Positions 1 to 6,619 of a stretch of DNA of 64,000 bases are shown here, piece after piece. The first letter of the stretch is position 1, and every line of letters starts with the position of its first letter. Source of the stretch: Chitinophaga sp. MM2321 (GTDB taxonomy: Bacteria; Bacteroidota; Bacteroidia; Chitinophagales; Chitinophagaceae); contig NZ_OZ035533.1 of assembly GCF_964033635.1 (NCBI RefSeq), forward strand, positions 2,914,001 through 2,978,000, written 5' to 3'. The notes below the pieces were generated by a model. It saw only the letters and a list, made by a program, of their open reading frames with translations. It searched no databases and was not told the DNA's origin. The position numbers and the translations under genes are program-made.

Positions 1-57
1 CGCATGAACATGTACAATAATAAAACCTAGGGCGATGGAGAACAAACATTTCTTCAT
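1..57 (-). CDS. Exported protein, N-terminal fragment (runs off left edge)
   Basis: Reading the minus strand from the ATG at 57 gives 19 residues, beginning MKKCLFSIALGF, that remain open to the window edge. The lysines followed by a long hydrophobic stretch and an Ala-containing end (VHVHA) look like a Sec signal peptide, so this is probably the start of an exported protein whose body lies left of the window. A purine-poor, AT-rich leader precedes the ATG and no clear ribosome site is visible. No function can be inferred from this part. Confidence 0.5.
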   Translation of the reverse strand, partial: MKKCLFSIALGFIIVHVHA

Positions 58-380
58 AGATATATTATAAATTTAATGCCTTTAAAAGTAATTTATTTTT
101 CTTATCCAAAGTATTTCCCCTCCTTTAAATTATAGCCGCTTATGTTTTTGTAATACCAAAACCGTTATTCTTCATGCTTTCGCATTCCTTTAGCTTAGTA
201 CTCATGATATTTTCTTTTTAAAATTGCCCGGAAAGGCTGTCGTAAAGGTCTTCCCCCATCTGTAACTATGGTAACCAAGCTGGTAGGCAATCCATCTCAA
301 TCATATTCAATAACAAAACACTGGCTTTTTCTTTTCACCGGCAACCCGATCTCCCCTCCCATCCCCGCTGCATTTCCCCT

Positions 381-596
381 TCATCGTGTTTCAGTGTTAA
401 CAATGGCCAAAAACGTACGCTTACTTTTCATTTTACGCATCCCTGGAAGGAATATCCTCCAATGAATGTGATTGGTGTTCACGGACCTGCGGTCAGCTTT
501 GATAAAGGATTAACCTGGCCATGGAGCGACAAAATATTTTCAATGGCATCGATAAATGAAAGCGAATTGGATATTCAGCAATTACTGTACAAATAA
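381..596 (+). pseudogene. Orphan C-terminal coding remnant, family not recognised
   Basis: In the frame ending at the TAA at 594-596 the translation is protein-like (HPWKEYPPMNVIGVHGPAVS, then FDKGLTWPWSD). It has no convincing upstream start: the only ATG, at 462, falls inside the conserved-looking part, and further upstream the signal fades into other frames. I read it as the tail of a decayed gene. I do not recognise the family. The rest of 58-603 is AT-rich sequence in which I see no intact gene. Confidence 0.3.
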
Positions 597-603
597 TTCT
601 GTA

Positions 604-840
604 ATGATAATAAGTTTTTTTTACGTTGATTTTATTGTCAGGTTGTATTTTTTGTTCTGCCCAAACAGTAGAAAAAAAGGTATCGCTTACAGGGATCTGG
701 CATTTTCGAATTTATAATGTATGGCGGTGTGCAACAGGAACTGTAAGTTCTTCAATAGTGAATCCGATAAATTATACAACTTCAATATTTCGAAGGATAA
801 CATCATGCTTCTAATTAATCTGGGCACTGAAGATCTTTGA
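604..840 (+). pseudogene. Small lipoprotein gene broken by frameshifts
   Basis: The ATG at 604 opens onto MIISFF and then enters a run of eight T. Removing one T would join it to a frame reading TLILLSGCIFCSAQTVEKKV, a lipoprotein signal with an LSGC lipobox. That frame continues (SLTGIWHF) until about 750, where a second frame takes over (NSESDKLYNFNISKDNIMLL) and ends at the TGA at 838-840. Two frame changes in about 240 nt, one at a homopolymer, indicate a broken gene unless the sequence has errors. Function is unknown; the original product was probably a small outer-membrane or periplasmic lipoprotein. Confidence 0.45.
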
Positions 841-871
841 CGGGGATAAAACTTTTAGTTAAATTACATAA

Positions 872-1131
872 GGCTCTACTGTCTATGTTGTGCTAGGACT
901 CTTTTATTATTATCTTTTTGTTCCTGATTTCATGGATGTCCTAAAACAATGTTCGCCTTCCTATCTGCCGGAGAAACCAGGAAGATGGCAAACTTTAAAG
1001 TGATGTACAAAAATCCCTTACTCGTGATTTTAATTACCTATTCAGAAGCATTACCTATTGGGTTCGCAGTTGCCTTGGTGAGTGGATTTATATTAAAGAA
1101 AAAAGTAAAGACCTATTCAATAAATAACTAA
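872..1131 (+). pseudogene. DUF4199-like membrane protein, decayed C-terminal part
   Basis: Two neighbouring frames give complementary pieces. The first reads STVYVVLGLFYYYLFVPDFM and continues to about 1005. The second, ending at 1131, reads YKNPLLVILITYSEALPIGF followed by a hydrophobic helix and a Lys-rich end (ILKKKVK). Together they resemble the last two membrane helices of DUF4199 proteins, which are common in Bacteroidota and have the same 'PDFM ... MYKNP' layout. The frame change at about 1000 and the missing N-terminal half (the frame opens just after a stop at 869-871) mark it as a pseudogene. The family call is from memory of the pattern and is moderate. Confidence 0.5.
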
Positions 1132-1143
1132 AGCACATTGGAC

Positions 1144-1542
1144 ATGAAAACACAGATAACCACATTTTTGACCTTCCAGGAAAACAACGCTGAACAAGCG
1201 ATGAACTTTTACATCGGTTTATTCGAGAACTCCAAAATTATAGGCATCCAGCGTTACGAAAAAGATGGGCCAGGGAAAGAAGGATCTGTTATGAAAGCTA
1301 CATTTAAACTTAATGGAAAGGAATTTATATGTAGTGATAGTTTTATCAAACATGACTGGACCTTCACCCCAGCGATCTCCAACTGGGTGGAATGCGAAAA
1401 TGAAAGTGAATTGAAAACGCTTTTCTCCAGGTTAGGGGAAAATGGATTTGTGATGATGCCATTGGATAATTATGGCTTCAGCCAGAAGTTTGGATGGGTT
1501 GCCGATCAATTCGGAATTTCCTGGCAATTGAATTTGAATTAA
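1144..1542 (+). CDS. VOC-fold protein, PhnB/3-demethylubiquinone methyltransferase-like
   Basis: A 132-residue protein of the PhnB/'3-dmu-9_3-mt' branch of the vicinal oxygen chelate superfamily. It starts MKTQITTFLTFQ, followed by NNAEQAMNFYIGLF, the usual first beta-alpha unit in which a residue pair supports the active-site cup. It ends with GWVADQFGISWQL, the family's C-terminal signature. The length matches single-domain members. The TTG at 1138 would add two residues; the ATG at 1144 is preferred. The family has no uniform activity and the name does not imply a methyltransferase. It is the only clearly intact gene in the first 2.6 kb. Confidence 0.8.
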   Translation: MKTQITTFLTFQENNAEQAMNFYIGLFENSKIIGIQRYEKDGPGKEGSVMKATFKLNGKEFICSDSFIKHDWTFTPAISNWVECENESELKTLFSRLGENGFVMMPLDNYGFSQKFGWVADQFGISWQLNLN

Positions 1543-1634
1543 GGTTATTGCTTGATTAGACGGCGACCAGGATACAAGAAATTGGTGGACAGAAGTATTA
1601 TTAACGAATTAGATTTCCCTTTTGTGACCACCGG

Positions 1635-1685
1635 GCTCCATTAGCAAGCTGTTTTTGCGTAGCAAAAACAGCTTGCTAATGGAGC
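1635..1685. repeat. Perfect 24-bp palindrome with 3-nt loop
   Basis: The left arm 1635-1658 (gctccattagcaagctgttt, then ttgc) is exactly complementary to the right arm 1662-1685, with the loop gta at 1659-1661. All 24 pairs match. The central bases read gc-gta-gc, the same core as the hairpins of the adjoining array. It follows no gene closely (the nearest stop is at 1542) and lacks a T tract, so a simple terminator is unlikely. Confidence 0.9.
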
Positions 1686-1701
1686 GAAGATCCATTCAAT
1701 T

Positions 1702-1871
1702 TCTGCAACCGGATGGCGTAGCCGGCCGGTTTATCTCTGCATACAGGTTGCGAAGCTACCTGTATAATCTTCCCGAACTGGTGGCAACGCCGCCAGTTCA
1801 ATCTTCGCAAACGAGTAGCAAGGCTACCCATTTTATCTGCTCTCCGAAGCGTATTTGCTGGTGAAAGGAAA
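1702..1871. repeat. Tandem array of 34-nt hairpin units with varying, self-complementary stems
   Basis: Four units of exactly 34 nt (1702-1735, 1736-1769, 1770-1803, 1804-1837) and a degraded fifth (to 1871). Each holds an 11-nt arm, a 3-nt loop and a matching 11-nt arm: centres at 1719, 1753, 1787 and 1821. The core is gc-NNN-gc with loops gta, gaa, aac and aag. The arms differ between units, for example atacaggttgc / gctacctgtat and gaactggtggc / gccgccagttc, yet stay complementary with only one or two mismatches or wobbles each. Linkers share atct or atctt. Reading frames across the array are by-products of the periodicity and are not annotated as genes. Confidence 0.85.
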
Positions 1872-2080
1872 AACAGGCATCCCACAAAACAAAAGTGCTT
1901 TATGACCAGATGTTTTTTCCGATGCAGTCAGGTAGTATTCCACCGTTGCAAAAAACATCCGTTCATAAGGCACCAGCCCGCGGTAGCGACACCAGGTTAA
2001 ACCATCCGCTGTAATTCTACTCGATTATACTAAAATAAGACACAGTATTAACATGTCTTTTATAGGCTGATGGATAAAAA

Positions 2081-2113
2081 AAGCTAAGGCCGGCATTCGT
2101 CCGGCCTTAGCTT
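2081..2113. terminator. Strong hairpin, terminator-like
   Basis: The arm aagctaaggccgg (2081-2093) is perfectly complementary to ccggccttagctt (2101-2113) across a 7-nt loop. On the minus strand the stem is followed by a T-rich run (complement of the A tract at 2076-2082), as in an intrinsic terminator for minus-strand transcription. No intact minus-strand gene lies to its right, so it may be a relic of the decayed sequence there. Confidence 0.5.
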
Positions 2114-2613
2114 TGCTAACTACACAAATTTTGTGACCCACTGGTACAAAACTCGAACCTTTTACTTTTGGATCTTTGCAAACTCGCTCAAATCGAGCAT
2201 TTTTGAAAGTCAATACCTTCGTTTTTGTGTCTCCAACTTCAGGTCAATTAATGAATCTGTAATAAACAAAACTACCCAGCCGTTTCGCATCCATAGCAAT
2301 GCTGTCAAAATCTCAAAAAACGTAGCATCTTTATTCGATGGCTCTGCTTTTTTCAACAATTTCCTGACCTTCTGATTTACACCAATAATGCTTTACAGCA
2401 AATCCTGATATTTGCCTAATTGATAAAATAAAGGCGCTATACGAGCGTCTTGCATGGCTTTAGTAACGAAAATCTTATTGGCCCAAAAATGATTTGAGTA
2501 TTTGTTCTTTATTCATTTAAAACTTATGTATATTGGATTGAGCTTCACAACTATGATCAACACCGTAAATTAAAATTACCCTGTACCAAACAATCAAAGC
2601 TAATCCCTAAGAA
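2114..2613. other. Gene-free stretch before rloC, with a possible minus-strand remnant
   Basis: There is no intact gene here. On the minus strand an ATG at 2456 opens a 41-residue frame ending at 2331 (MQDARIAPLFYQLGKYQDFA, then VKHYWCKSEGQEIV). The frame stays open upstream without a start (KYSNHFWANKIFVTK) to about 2513. The composition looks coding, so it may be the remnant of a small gene of unknown family. The rest is AT-rich and must contain the promoter of the downstream nuclease gene, which I could not pin down. Confidence 0.25.
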
Positions 2614-5004
2614 ATGATAAACAAAGTAGAACAACTAATATCCATTGGTAAATTCCGAAACTATCGGGCAACTGGCCAAGTCAATTTTAAAAAAATGACT
2701 TTAATCTATGGAGACAATGGAGGTGGCAAAACAACGCTAACTTCTGTATTCCGTTCTCTAACTACAAACAGGCCGGAGATTATTAGAAGCCGAATTTCAA
2801 CAAATCATACGGCAGCCCAAGCTGCCCAGATAACCCAAATCGGGACGCCAGCTATATTCCATACTTTCGGGGCTGCCGGCTGGACTAATCAATTCCCTGA
2901 TATTGAAATTTTCGACATTCACTTTGTCAATGATAATATCTATTCTGGTTTTGACTTCAATGAAGATCAAAAAAAACAACTACATCAATTTGTTGTCGGC
3001 GCACAAGGTGTCTCTATTCAGAATCAAATCGAACAAAATAAAATTGATAAGGCTACTTCAAAACAAATTCAAGTAAATGTTGAATCACAGTTAATTCAAC
3101 AAGTCGGGAATAACTTAACCTCTACTTTAATTAACAACTTTCTTTCGATTCCTCCAGCACTAACAACCGGTATTGATCAACAAATTGCAACAGCAAAAAC
3201 AGTATTGGCGGCCGCAAATGCAAATGCTATTATACAATCACTACATACTCTTTCTCCCATACAGCAAACAACTTCGGGCATTAATTTCGCGTCTCTCATC
3301 ACGGACCTAAAAACAACGTCTCAAGCTATGCAAAATGAGACTTTGGAAGCCTTGTTTTCAAACCACTGTCGAGACTTGGCAGCCAACGCTCTTGATGGGC
3401 CCGAAAATTGGCTGCGCAAAGGGTTTGCATATGTGGAGAGTAAGCAGACAGCGAATGAAGCGACAATTTCATGTCCATTTTGCAAACAGACCATTAATGA
3501 AAATGTTGAGATATTAAATGCATACATCAGTAAATTCAATGAAAATTTCAACGCATTGGTTCAACGGCTTCAAGCACACCTCAACACACTACAAAACTTT
3601 AACCTGGAAGCGGCCATACAAGCTATGAAGAATATCAACCAGACTAATTCAGAAAGGATAGCTTCGTGGGCTACACACTTACCAAACACCTCCCAACCAC
3701 CGATATTTAACATTGTTGCTGACGAAGTAGCGTTGAATGCAGAATTTCAAATTTTGATTGCTTCTGTCCAACAAAAAATACTAAACCCTACAATAGCCGT
3801 TACTACCGATGCCGTTACCGCTTTTCAGGCTTCAGGAGAAGCCATTAAGGCCAAGACATATCACTACAACCAAAGCGTCACAGTTTATAACACTGCAATC
3901 ACAGCTTTTCGTTCGACTATTCAGGCAGTTCCAGCAGCCCAACTCGAGGTTGATAAACTAGAAAGAATAAAAAAAAGATTTGAACCTTCTATAATTGCAC
4001 TTTGCAATCAACTGTCTACTGAAAGACAAACCCTTAAGGGTTTAGAAGCTGTCTATCCACAGTTATCTCAACAACAGCAGGTAGCAGCAACAACATTTTT
4101 CAGTAGTTACCAAACTCGAATAAATCATTATTTAGGAACTGTTTTCAAAACCCATTTTAGAATAGACAATGTTGTTCATGTTCCTCCACAAGGAAGGGCA
4201 ACTCAAAGTAAAATATCTTACAAGTTGACAATTGACGGGAAAGATATTTCATTTACCCCCAATCAGCCATTTCACGCAAAAGAATGTTTGAGCGAAGGTG
4301 ACAAAAGTACCATTGCTTTAGCATTTTTCCTGTCCAAACTTGACATTGACCCGAATCAGCATAATAAGATTTTAATTTTTGATGACCCATTATCCAGTTT
4401 GGACACCAATCGCAGAACTTATACTATTGGTATAATAAAACATTTGTTTCAACATTTAAAACAAATCGTAGTATTAAGCCATAATGAATATTTCTTACAT
4501 GAAATTGGTAAAGACATTGCACTAGCCCATAAGTGTACCCTTCGTATTAAGGAAAATTTTGCCGCTAAGGCATCTGAAATAGAAGCTTGTGATTTAAACG
4601 AGTTAGTAAAAACAGAATACTTTAAACAAATCGAAGCTCTGGAAGGCTTCAGAACAAATCCTGATCATTCTATAAAAGATTCGGTATTAGGGTGGTTGAG
4701 AAACGTACTTGAATCCCACCTACGCTTCAAATTCTATCGGGAAATCCGTTCTATGACGGGGCAACAAACCTTTGGAAGGTTAATTATGTTTTTAAATACC
4801 TATCCGGTTACCTTTAGAAATAATGCTAATCGAGCATCAATTATATCTTCACTCAATCTTATCAATGGGGTTTCCTGGAAGACACATCATGGCGATCCAG
4901 CTCCCGACTACACGACTTTGGGAATGAACCCTAATACGATTTCCGCACCTGAATTAGACCATCTTATACAGGATACACTTAGCCTTATAGAAAATCAACT
5001 ATGA
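2614..5004 (+). CDS. rloC: RloC-like anticodon nuclease (ABC ATPase with zinc hook)
   Basis: A 796-residue protein with an SMC/Rad50-like ATPase split by a central region. The Walker A motif GDNGGGKTT is at 33-41, a zinc-hook-like CPFC at 287-290, an ABC signature LSEGDKS near 559-565, Walker B ILIFDDP with D590/D591, and an H-switch VVLSHNE. The C-terminal domain has R696-x3-E700 and H758/H759, matching the Arg-Glu-His nuclease set of PrrC and RloC. In those families this domain cuts tRNA in the anticodon loop after phage or DNA damage signals. The length fits RloC (about 800) rather than PrrC (about 400). No restriction-modification genes adjoin it, so it appears to be a stand-alone defence gene, as many RloC are. 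Target tRNA cannot be read from the sequence. Confidence 0.8.
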   Translation: MINKVEQLISIGKFRNYRATGQVNFKKMTLIYGDNGGGKTTLTSVFRSLTTNRPEIIRSRISTNHTAAQAAQITQIGTPAIFHTFGAAGWTNQFPDIEIFDIHFVNDNIYSGFDFNEDQKKQLHQFVVGAQGVSIQNQIEQNKIDKATSKQIQVNVESQLIQQVGNNLTSTLINNFLSIPPALTTGIDQQIATAKTVLAAANANAIIQSLHTLSPIQQTTSGINFASLITDLKTTSQAMQNETLEALFSNHCRDLAANALDGPENWLRKGFAYVESKQTANEATISCPFCKQTINENVEILNAYISKFNENFNALVQRLQAHLNTLQNFNLEAAIQAMKNINQTNSERIASWATHLPNTSQPPIFNIVADEVALNAEFQILIASVQQKILNPTIAVTTDAVTAFQASGEAIKAKTYHYNQSVTVYNTAITAFRSTIQAVPAAQLEVDKLERIKKRFEPSIIALCNQLSTERQTLKGLEAVYPQLSQQQQVAATTFFSSYQTRINHYLGTVFKTHFRIDNVVHVPPQGRATQSKISYKLTIDGKDISFTPNQPFHAKECLSEGDKSTIALAFFLSKLDIDPNQHNKILIFDDPLSSLDTNRRTYTIGIIKHLFQHLKQIVVLSHNEYFLHEIGKDIALAHKCTLRIKENFAAKASEIEACDLNELVKTEYFKQIEALEGFRTNPDHSIKDSVLGWLRNVLESHLRFKFYREIRSMTGQQTFGRLIMFLNTYPVTFRNNANRASIISSLNLINGVSWKTHHGDPAPDYTTLGMNPNTISAPELDHLIQDTLSLIENQL

Positions 5005-5126
5005 CAAGTAATTGAGCGAATATTTTATGGTGGGGCCGGTATTATCATCTTAATACGCAAGTAATGGCTATTGATCCCGGAGAAGGGGCTCTTAAAGGAT
5101 CAAAAATGATGAGTTGATAAAAGCTA

Positions 5127-5160
5127 AAAAGGAGATGATCAAAATTGAACGTCTCCTTTT
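5127..5160 (-). terminator. Intrinsic terminator of tRNA-Lys
   Basis: The arms aaaaggaga (5127-5135) and tctcctttt (5152-5160) form a 9-bp stem with a 16-nt loop. Read on the minus strand, it starts two nucleotides after the tRNA discriminator base and is followed by tttttagctttt, as expected for an intrinsic terminator. Confidence 0.7.
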
Positions 5161-5161
5161 G

Positions 5162-5234
5162 TGATCCCCTTGGGACTCGAACCCAAGACCCATACATTAA
5201 AAGTGTATTGCTCTACCAACTGAGCTAGGGAATC
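5162..5234 (-). tRNA. tRNA-Lys (anticodon TTT)
   Basis: The 73-nt minus-strand sequence folds as a complete cloverleaf. The acceptor gattccc pairs with ggggatc with one wobble. The D arm is gctc-agttggta-gagc. The anticodon arm is ataca-cttttaa-tgtat, with TTT at the anticodon positions. The T arm is ttggg-ttcgagt-cccaa, and the discriminator is A. No CCA is encoded. A Bacteroidota-type promoter precedes it and a terminator follows, so it is a single-gene transcript. Its position next to a tRNA-cleaving nuclease gene is notable, but tRNA-Lys is common and the link is not proven. Confidence 0.95.
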
Positions 5235-5262
5235 CTTTACTGTACTGCTGTTAAGCGGGGTG

Positions 5263-5293
5263 CAAAAATAGGAATTAAACTTTCTCTACCAAA
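5263..5293 (-). promoter_or_regulatory. Promoter of tRNA-Lys, Bacteroidota -33/-7 type
   Basis: On the minus strand TTTG (5290-5293) is followed after exactly 19 nt by TATTTTTG (5263-5270). This fits the Bacteroidota sigma consensus (TTTG, about 19 nt, TAnnTTTG). The expected transcription start lies about 20 nt before the mature tRNA end at 5234. Confidence 0.7.
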
Positions 5294-5334
5294 TTTTTTT
5301 TCGCAAAAAATTAAAGTTAGGTACGATTACCTAT

Positions 5335-5469
5335 ATGAAAAAGACAATCCCCATACTCGCTGTAGCATTACTGGCGGGCGCCTGCCAACCAACAAAAGAA
5401 TATAGGCATACCCGTAATTCCTATAACAAAATAGCTTCTTCATTTACCTATACCAAGAAGCTGGGCTAA
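5335..5469 (+). CDS. Small lipoprotein, 44 residues
   Basis: The ATG at 5335 opens MKKTIPILAVALLAGACQPT, a textbook lipoprotein signal (charged start, hydrophobic core, LAGAC lipobox with Cys17). It leaves a mature tail of about 28 residues rich in Tyr, Lys and Ser, ending in TKKLG before the TAA at 5467. It is divergent from tRNA-Lys and converges on the pseudouridine synthase gene. No family is recognised; it resembles the short 'entericidin-like' or orphan lipoproteins often missed in annotation. Confidence 0.6.
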   Translation: MKKTIPILAVALLAGACQPTKEYRHTRNSYNKIASSFTYTKKLG

Positions 5470-5476
5470 ATAAAAA

Positions 5477-5501
5477 GCCGCCAGCTTTGCAGCATGGCGG
5501 C
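5477..5501. terminator. Terminator shared by convergent genes
   Basis: gccgcca (5477-5483) pairs with tggcggc (5495-5501). Read on the minus strand the stem is followed by tttttattta, a good terminator for the pseudouridine synthase gene. It also lies eight nucleotides past the stop of the plus-strand lipoprotein. Confidence 0.65.
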
Positions 5502-5524
5502 CCGATAAGTATTTTAGGTACCGG

Positions 5525-6268
5525 CTATTCATCCATTCCATCACTGTTATTAGCGCCGGCAGTTTTGCTGCTGGAAGCGACCATTGCATTGATGCTATCT
5601 ATTTCGTCTTTGGTGAAATAGCGCCATTTGCCGGGGGCCAGGTCTTTCAGTGAGATGTTCATGATGCGGGTACGTTTCAGCGATTCTACGTTGTAGCCTA
5701 GCGCCTCACACATGCGGCGTATCTGCCTGTTTAGCCCCTGGGTGAGGATGATACGGAACTTGTGGGGTCCTTCCTGTTGCACAAAACATTTCTGTGTGGT
5801 TACGCCCAGGATCCGCACACCGTTGCGCATCGCTTTGATAAATTCCAGGGTGATGGGTTTATCTACGGCAACAAAATATTCTTTTTCGTGCTGGTTGCCT
5901 GCCCGCAGAATTTTGTTGACGATATCACCATCGTTGGTGAGGAAGATAAGCCCTTCTGAACGCTTGTCCAGGCGCCCGATCGGGAATATGCGGGATGAGA
6001 AATTAATATAATCAATAATGTTGGTCTTGTCCTTCAGGTCAGTGGTACAGGTGATCCCTTTGGGTTTATTAAGGGCAATGTATACGGTAGCTTTCTTCTT
6101 TTTCAGCGGTTCGCCATCAACTTCCACTACGTCGCCATCCTTTACCCTGTTGCCTTTGGAGGCAATGTTGTCGTTGATGGTTACACGGCCCTGTTCTATG
6201 TATTTATCGGCTTCCCTTCTGCTGCAAAAGCCTGTTTCGCTAATGTATTTGTTAACACTTGTGTCCAT
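5525..6268 (-). CDS. rluF: 23S rRNA pseudouridine synthase, RluF-like
   Basis: A 247-residue RsuA/RluB/RluF-family enzyme that isomerises uridine in rRNA. It has an N-terminal S4 domain (NKYISETGFCSRREADKYIE at about residues 5-24, then GRVTINDN). The catalytic block is IFPIGRLDKRSEGLIFLTND, with the Asp of GRLD. The family tail is LTQGLNRQIRRMCEALGY. This S4 segment and the QGLNRQIRRM motif favour RluF (U2604 in E. coli) over RsuA or RluB. I chose the ATG at 6268, preceded by aaaggt at ribosome-site distance, over a TTG eight codons upstream. The C-terminal extension (SSSKTAGANNSDGMDE) is low complexity. Confidence 0.85.
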   Translation of the reverse strand: MDTSVNKYISETGFCSRREADKYIEQGRVTINDNIASKGNRVKDGDVVEVDGEPLKKKKATVYIALNKPKGITCTTDLKDKTNIIDYINFSSRIFPIGRLDKRSEGLIFLTNDGDIVNKILRAGNQHEKEYFVAVDKPITLEFIKAMRNGVRILGVTTQKCFVQQEGPHKFRIILTQGLNRQIRRMCEALGYNVESLKRTRIMNISLKDLAPGKWRYFTKDEIDSINAMVASSSKTAGANNSDGMDE

Positions 6269-6347
6269 AGTTACCTTTGAATTCGGCTGCAAATTACTTA
6301 AAAATTAAATCTCGTGGAAAGCAGCCGGAAAGGACAGGTGGGCGGGA

Positions 6348-6554
6348 TTAATGTGTTCGCTTGTGGAGGAGTGCAAACAGATCTCTTTGAAGGTCTTCAT
6401 TTTTCAGGTTATTCAACTTCTCAGTATCTATTTCATACCAGTCCGTTTTATGACCCAACACCCCGATAACGAACATATGGCCGGTCTGGGCCGGTTCTCC
6501 GGTCTTGGGGTGTTTCTTTGATAACGTAACGATTACATCTTTTTGTTTCGACAT
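6348..6554 (-). CDS. Conserved-looking hypothetical protein, 68 residues
   Basis: A small soluble protein starting MSKQKDVIVTLSKKHPKTGE and ending in DLFALLHKRTH. It is balanced in charge, with no signal peptide or membrane helix. The mix of GHMFVIGVLGHKTDWYEID looks like a compact beta-rich domain. It is transcribed with the same strand as the sensor kinase at 6620, but 66 nt separate them and a promoter between cannot be excluded. I do not recognise a family. Confidence 0.55.
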   Translation of the reverse strand: MSKQKDVIVTLSKKHPKTGEPAQTGHMFVIGVLGHKTDWYEIDTEKLNNLKNEDLQRDLFALLHKRTH

Positions 6555-6619
6555 AAGGTGAATATAACTAAAATACAGGAACCTTACACCTTTTTCTTCA
6601 CCCGGCTCCCCTACTCCGT

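Noticed and set aside
1702..1871. CRISPR array
   Set aside because: Units differ in sequence, are self-complementary and contiguous without unique spacers; there are no cas genes in the window.
1655..1885. Two overlapping 69-residue reading frames on opposite strands
   Set aside because: They lie fully on the hairpin array; the frames arise from repeat periodicity and have no domain, start site or codon pattern.
2140..2165. tRNA remnant, from a GGTTCGAG stretch on the minus strand
   Set aside because: The expected T-stem pairing and the acceptor length are missing; only the loop sequence matches.
2614..5004. PtuA of a Septu defence pair
   Set aside because: No HNH partner gene (ptuB) is adjacent, and the CPFC hook with a C-terminal R-x3-E and His fits RloC better.
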